Shown piece after piece: positions 6,128 through 8,979 of a stretch of 8,979 nt of DNA (the stretch's first letter is position 1; each line of letters opens with the position of its first letter). The stretch is taken from positions 1-8,979 of the forward strand of contig QKFK01000043.1 of NCBI GenBank assembly GCA_003252195.1, given 5' to 3'. Both the position numbers and the translations under genes were made by a program. The notes beneath the pieces are model-generated. The model was given only the letters and a program-made list of their open reading frames with translations. It was not told where the DNA came from and ran no database searches. This DNA is from Rhodospirillales bacterium (GTDB lineage Bacteria; Pseudomonadota; Alphaproteobacteria; QKFK01; SZUA-500).

Positions 6128-7366
6128 ATGATTATGGGGTCGTTAGAAAGAGGCAAAGTACTTGTGGCACAAGGTGGTGGACCAACAGCAGTAATAAACC
6201 AATCTATGGTAGGAGCTGTTTTAGAAGCCAGAAAGTTTTCTAACGTTGAATTTGTTTATGGGGCCATGAATGGTGTTAGAGGTATCATCAATGAAGACTT
6301 TGTAAACCTATCAAAAGAAACCACACATAACCTTGAAATGGTGGCAAACACACCATCTTCTGCTTTAGGCTCAACTAGAGACAAACCTGACTTAAAATAT
6401 TGCCAAGAAATGCTCAAGGTTTTACAAGCGCATAACATAAATTGTTTTTTATATATTGGTGGCAATGATTCTTCTGACACATTAAGGATAATTTCTGAAG
6501 AAGCACAAAAAGCGGGCTACCCATTGCGTTGTATTCATATACCCAAAACAATAGATAATGATCTTCTTTATAATGACCACACCCCTGGATTTCCATCTGC
6601 GGCTCGCTTCGTCTCACAAGCCTTCATTGGCTTAAACAGAGACAACTGGGCAATTGGTGGCGTATTTATGACCGTAGTTATGGGGCGTAATTCAGGCTTT
6701 CTCACTGCTTCAGCCGCAGCAGGAAAATCTTTATCAGAAGATGGTCCTCATTTAATTTACATGCCAGAAAGAGCATTTAAACTTGATAGCTTTTATTCAG
6801 ACATCAAGCAAGCTCACGAAAAATATGGGCATTGTGTTATTGCATTAAGCGAGGGGATCAGAGATACAGATGGTACATTAATTGCTGAAAAACTTTCTTA
6901 TATGGATAAAATCAATGAGGTTGACGCCCACGGCAATAAACAATTATCAGGTTCTGGCTCATTAGGTGATGCTTTAGTTGCCAAAGTTAAAGAGAACTTA
7001 AATATAAAGCGTGTTAGAGCAGACACATTAGGTTACATTCAAAGATCTTTTATTGGCTGTGTCTCTGACGTTGACCAAAGAGAAGCTAGAGAAGTTGGAG
7101 AAAAAGCCGTTCATTATGCAATGTGGGATAAACGTAGCGGTACAGTAACCATACAAAGAACAGGTTTTTATTCTGTAGAATATAGCTTAAAACCACTTGA
7201 TTATGTTGCTGGCAAAACTCGTTATATGCCAGACGAGTTTATTAACGATGAGGGTAATAATGTAACTGATGCATTTAGAATGTATGTTAGACCATTACTC
7301 GGTAGTGGATTTCCATCAGCATATAATTTAAGAAAACACCCTGTTGATAAGATTTTGAATAGATAG
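6128..7366 (+). CDS. pfp: Pyrophosphate--fructose 6-phosphate 1-phosphotransferase
   Basis: Reversibly phosphorylates fructose 6-phosphate to fructose 1,6-bisphosphate using pyrophosphate rather than ATP, so it can serve glycolysis and gluconeogenesis. The 412-residue protein has the full phosphofructokinase fold: AQGGGPTAVINQS at 14-26, GGNDS at 111-115, PKTIDND at 139-145, MGRNSGF at 185-191, PER at 213-215 and GYIQRS further on. The Asp at 114 replaces the glycine of ATP enzymes and K140 replaces the glycine in their PGTIDND motif. Both changes are the known marks of pyrophosphate use: the Asp blocks the ATP alpha-phosphate and the Lys contacts pyrophosphate. The ATG at 6128 follows AAGGA by 7 bases; an ATG at 6134 is possible but less well placed. 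The gene stands alone between a divergent permease and a convergent hydrolase. Confidence 0.92.
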   Translation: MIMGSLERGKVLVAQGGGPTAVINQSMVGAVLEARKFSNVEFVYGAMNGVRGIINEDFVNLSKETTHNLEMVANTPSSALGSTRDKPDLKYCQEMLKVLQAHNINCFLYIGGNDSSDTLRIISEEAQKAGYPLRCIHIPKTIDNDLLYNDHTPGFPSAARFVSQAFIGLNRDNWAIGGVFMTVVMGRNSGFLTASAAAGKSLSEDGPHLIYMPERAFKLDSFYSDIKQAHEKYGHCVIALSEGIRDTDGTLIAEKLSYMDKINEVDAHGNKQLSGSGSLGDALVAKVKENLNIKRVRADTLGYIQRSFIGCVSDVDQREAREVGEKAVHYAMWDKRSGTVTIQRTGFYSVEYSLKPLDYVAGKTRYMPDEFINDEGNNVTDAFRMYVRPLLGSGFPSAYNLRKHPVDKILNR

Positions 7367-7464
7367 GTAATTATAAAGAGTTATCTAACACAGTTTAAGC
7401 TGCTTACAAAAAGCAACCACATATATAGCTACCATTACCAATACTGAAACTCTGCTTAAGTTTG
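7367..7464. other. Convergent gap between pfp and the alpha/beta hydrolase
   Basis: The 98 bases contain only weak inverted repeats: TGCTT/AAGCA with a 5-base loop (7401-7415), and TAGATAG/TTATCTA (7360-7366 with 7381-7387), which overlaps the pfp stop. Neither has a GC-rich stem or a T tract on either strand, so I cannot call an intrinsic terminator. Nothing else is evident. Confidence 0.4.
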
Positions 7465-8163
7465 CTACATCTTAAGCCAGTTAATCATTTCTTCAGCTAC
7501 TTCATCTGGAGACTCTATTGGTGATAAATGCCCTGTTTCATCAATAACAGCAATTCTAGCTCCATTAATTGAATCTGAAATTTCTTTCATAATTTCTGGA
7601 GTAGCACCTTTGTCTTCTAAACCACAAATCACTAAAGTTGGCACTTTAATAAATTTTAGAGAATCTCTGCTATCTATCCTATTCATAATTGCATTTTGTT
7701 GTTTTACAAAAGCATCTAAACCAACTTCTTTAGCCATTTTACGGATTATATTAGGAGCATCAGTATCTTTTTTTGCTCTATTACTAAGCAATGCGTCAAT
7801 TGATAACTCAACCACCTCTTTATATTTACCTTTAGAGGCAAACTTGATTGACTTTTTTCTTCTATCTGAAGCTTCTTCACTATCAGCCCTAGCGTTGGTA
7901 TTAAGAAAAGCAACTCTAGAAACTCGTTCTGGAGCTATACGCATAACCTCCATAGAGATATAACCTCCCATAGAAATTCCAGCTAACGCAAATTTCTCTG
8001 GTGCTTTTGATAGAATATCTACTGCCATATCATGAATATTGTCATGATAATATGGTTTAGCGACCGTTACATCAGCATATGGCTCAAGCATGGGTGTTAC
8101 CTTATCCCATATTCTATGATTAAGAGCCAAGCCTGGGATTAATACTAAATTTTGTTTTTCCAT
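7465..8163 (-). CDS. Alpha/beta-fold hydrolase
   Basis: Serine hydrolase of the alpha/beta superfamily, 232 residues, with no signal peptide and so probably cytoplasmic. The oxyanion-hole region is IPGLALNHRIW (9-19), the nucleophile elbow is GISMGG with S64, the acid is D184 in CGLEDKGATP, and the catalytic histidine is H212 in DETGHLSPIESP. A variable lid of helices (about 95-165) is rich in charged residues. The scaffold resembles esterases and enol-lactone hydrolases of the BioH/PcaD/RutD type, but lid sequences differ too much to name a substrate. Its start is well set by AGGAGGG (8175-8169 on the - strand) 5 bases before the ATG at 8163, the best ribosome site in the window. It lies 25 bases downstream of an isochorismatase-like gene, so the two are probably one operon. 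Confidence 0.88.
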   Translation of the reverse strand: MEKQNLVLIPGLALNHRIWDKVTPMLEPYADVTVAKPYYHDNIHDMAVDILSKAPEKFALAGISMGGYISMEVMRIAPERVSRVAFLNTNARADSEEASDRRKKSIKFASKGKYKEVVELSIDALLSNRAKKDTDAPNIIRKMAKEVGLDAFVKQQNAIMNRIDSRDSLKFIKVPTLVICGLEDKGATPEIMKEISDSINGARIAVIDETGHLSPIESPDEVAEEMINWLKM

Positions 8164-8168
8164 AATTA

Positions 8169-8175
8169 CCCTCCT
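8169..8175 (-). promoter_or_regulatory. Strong Shine-Dalgarno of the alpha/beta hydrolase
   Basis: AGGAGGG on the - strand is nearly fully complementary to the 16S rRNA tail and sits 5 bases before the ATG at 8163. It suggests that the downstream gene of the pair is translated efficiently in its own right. Confidence 0.75.
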
Positions 8176-8188
8176 TAAAAATAATTAC

Positions 8189-8737
8189 TTATTTGATTAG
8201 TGTTTTAGAAATCTCCTTAAACTCAGGAGTACCTGCTTTTTCTAACCATTCAAACATTACCATTTCTTTAGTCACAATGCTTACGCCTTCATAGCTCAGT
8301 CTTTGATATGCGATGAGCTCCTCTTGTTTTTTTCGTGAAGATGTTGCATTAGAAACAACAAAAACCTCATAACCAGCTTCTTTTAAGGACAAAGCTGTTT
8401 GCAATACACAAATATGACTTTCAACTCCACATAAAATAACCTGAGCTGGCTTTATTTCATTTATTTTTGCTGCAAATTTATCATCATTCATGCATGAAAA
8501 ATGTATTTTCTCAATCGGTGCATAATCTTCACCAAGCTCTTGTCTCAAATCTATCATCGTTGGACCAAGACCTTTAGGATATTGTTCCGTAATAATAAAA
8601 GGAACAGATAGTATTTTAGCGGCTTTTAAAAGGTCAACACTACCATTTATAACTTCTCTTGGAGAGTCTGTAGCTGGCGCAATTCTTTCTTGAACATCAA
8701 TAACAACTAAGCATGATTTTTTAGCAGATATAATCAT
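8189..8737 (-). CDS. Isochorismatase-like cysteine hydrolase
   Basis: Cysteine hydrolase of the isochorismatase fold, 182 residues with the start used here. Numbered from the upstream ATG at 8749, the catalytic triad is D18 (VVIDVQE), K81 (EKIHFSC) and C114 (GVESHICVLQTAL), with the usual aliphatic residues around the cysteine. The TEQYPKGLGPT stretch (54-64) resembles the ISOC1/ISOC2 and YcaC-like branch rather than true isochorismatases (EntB) or nicotinamidases, and the metal-binding Asp/His set of nicotinamidase is not evident. The substrate is unknown; relatives act on amides and imides. I prefer the ATG at 8737, because GGGTGA lies 4 bases before it while the ATG at 8749 has no ribosome site. 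It is first gene of a two-gene unit with the alpha/beta hydrolase. Confidence 0.86.
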   Translation of the reverse strand: MIISAKKSCLVVIDVQERIAPATDSPREVINGSVDLLKAAKILSVPFIITEQYPKGLGPTMIDLRQELGEDYAPIEKIHFSCMNDDKFAAKINEIKPAQVILCGVESHICVLQTALSLKEAGYEVFVVSNATSSRKKQEELIAYQRLSYEGVSIVTKEMVMFEWLEKAGTPEFKEISKTLIK

Positions 8738-8741
8738 ATTT

Positions 8742-8747
8742 TCACCC
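8742..8747 (-). promoter_or_regulatory. Ribosome site deciding the isochorismatase-like start
   Basis: GGGTGA on the - strand, part of the extended Shine-Dalgarno consensus, lies 4 bases before the ATG at 8737. The ATG at 8749, four codons upstream, is preceded by an A/T-only stretch. Confidence 0.55.
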
Positions 8748-8798
8748 ATGAATAAAAAACAATATTACTAAAATACACCATATATAGAAAAAATAAAC

Positions 8799-8839
8799 TG
8801 CTTATGTTGACTTTATGTATTTTCACCTTAATATAAGCA
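8799..8839. repeat. Inverted repeat overlapping the divergent promoter
   Basis: The arms 8799-8810 (TGCTTATGTTGA) and 8828-8839 (TTAATATAAGCA) are reverse complements at 10 of 12 positions with a 17-base spacer; the outer seven are perfect. The arms coincide with the -35 and -10 boxes of the + strand promoter candidate, an arrangement expected of a repressor operator. It lies between the hydrolase operon and the reading frame beginning at 8871. Confidence 0.4.
8807..8837 (+). promoter_or_regulatory. Putative promoter for the right-edge reading frame
   Basis: TTGACT (8807-8812, five of six consensus bases) is followed by TAATAT (8829-8834, 16-base spacer) or TATAAG (8832-8837, 19-base spacer). 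Transcription would begin near 8842-8845 and give a short leader of about 26-29 bases before the ATG at 8871. It points away from the hydrolase operon. Confidence 0.5.
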
Positions 8840-8870
8840 TTACGATAATAAATTCTTAAGCGAATACAAA

Positions 8871-8979
8871 ATGTTAAACAAGAAGACAAATTCGTACCTA
8901 ACTTCCCCAGAGTTCTTTTTAGAATCTGATAATTTTGTATTTTCTTCATCAAAAAACATTAAAATTAAAAAGAGAAAAA
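8871..8979 (+). CDS. Start of an unidentified protein, cut by the window edge
   Basis: An ATG at 8871 opens a frame with no stop to the window end, 36 codons so far. It begins MLNKKTNSYLTSPEFFLES and ends in a basic, lysine-rich stretch. There is no signal peptide and no recognisable domain in what is visible. Support comes from the promoter-like sequence with the right spacing just upstream and a protein-like composition. Against it are the weak ribosome site (TTAAGCGAA) and the short length in AT-rich DNA. A - strand frame covering 8734-8952 competes for the same bases but overlaps the isochorismatase-like start and looks less protein-like. Confidence 0.4.
   Translation, partial: MLNKKTNSYLTSPEFFLESDNFVFSSSKNIKIKKRK

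Noticed and set aside
8734..8952. A 72-residue - strand frame at the right edge
   Set aside because: It overlaps the isochorismatase-like start region, lacks a ribosome site, is rich in I, Y, K and F as expected from random AT-rich DNA, and conflicts with the promoter-backed + strand frame at 8871.
1..8979. Search for CRISPR arrays, tRNA or rRNA genes, insertion-sequence ends and phage genes
   Set aside because: I saw no regularly spaced direct repeats, no cloverleaf with a T-loop consensus, no transposase and no terminal inverted repeats with flanking duplications.

Overview
This window is AT-rich, densely coding bacterial chromosome. Every long coding region matches a housekeeping or general metabolic family found in Proteobacteria, and I see no insertion sequence, tRNA, rRNA, phage gene or CRISPR array. 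An Escherichia-type NudF, a MetC-type cystathionine beta-lyase, peptide release factor 3 and a lipoprotein signal peptide point to a Gram-negative proteobacterium. A pyrophosphate-type phosphofructokinase in a low-GC background would suit an AT-rich alphaproteobacterium or a related lineage. That placement is inference, not proof.

Layout. Bases 1-145 are a leader with a plausible promoter and two inverted repeats. A translationally coupled pair follows on the + strand: nudF (ADP-ribose pyrophosphatase) and metC (cystathionine beta-lyase), joined by a TAATG stop/start overlap. A lipoprotein gene comes next (about 2029-3222), with a TPR-like region and three SHOCT-like helical units separated by proline-rich linkers. 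Its reading frame closes just after a run of nine A, but the next frame stays open from that run to 3548 and encodes a SPOR (peptidoglycan-binding) domain. After a 56-base gap comes prfC (3605-5182). A TSUP-family membrane permease faces it on the - strand, only 3 bases away tail to tail. A divergent intergenic region (5960-6127) separates the permease from a + strand pyrophosphate-dependent phosphofructokinase (6128-7366). A - strand pair, an isochorismatase-fold hydrolase followed by an alpha/beta hydrolase, fills 7465-8737. At the right edge a divergent + strand reading frame begins at 8871 behind a good promoter-like sequence and runs out of the window.

How the genes fit together. There is no single pathway here. 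nudF and metC form one transcription unit (ADP-ribose turnover and homocysteine synthesis). The lipoprotein/SPOR gene and prfC probably form another. The two hydrolases form a third, and the strong ribosome site of the second suggests it is well translated.

Most notable point. The SPOR domain is split from its lipoprotein at a slippery A9 run (3191-3199). One extra A, or a -1 ribosomal slip on A AAA AAA, would give a single 506-residue lipoprotein. This may be programmed or transcriptional slippage that makes two forms (with and without SPOR), a real frameshift mutation, or a homopolymer sequencing error. The sequence alone cannot decide, but the downstream frame is clearly protein-coding.
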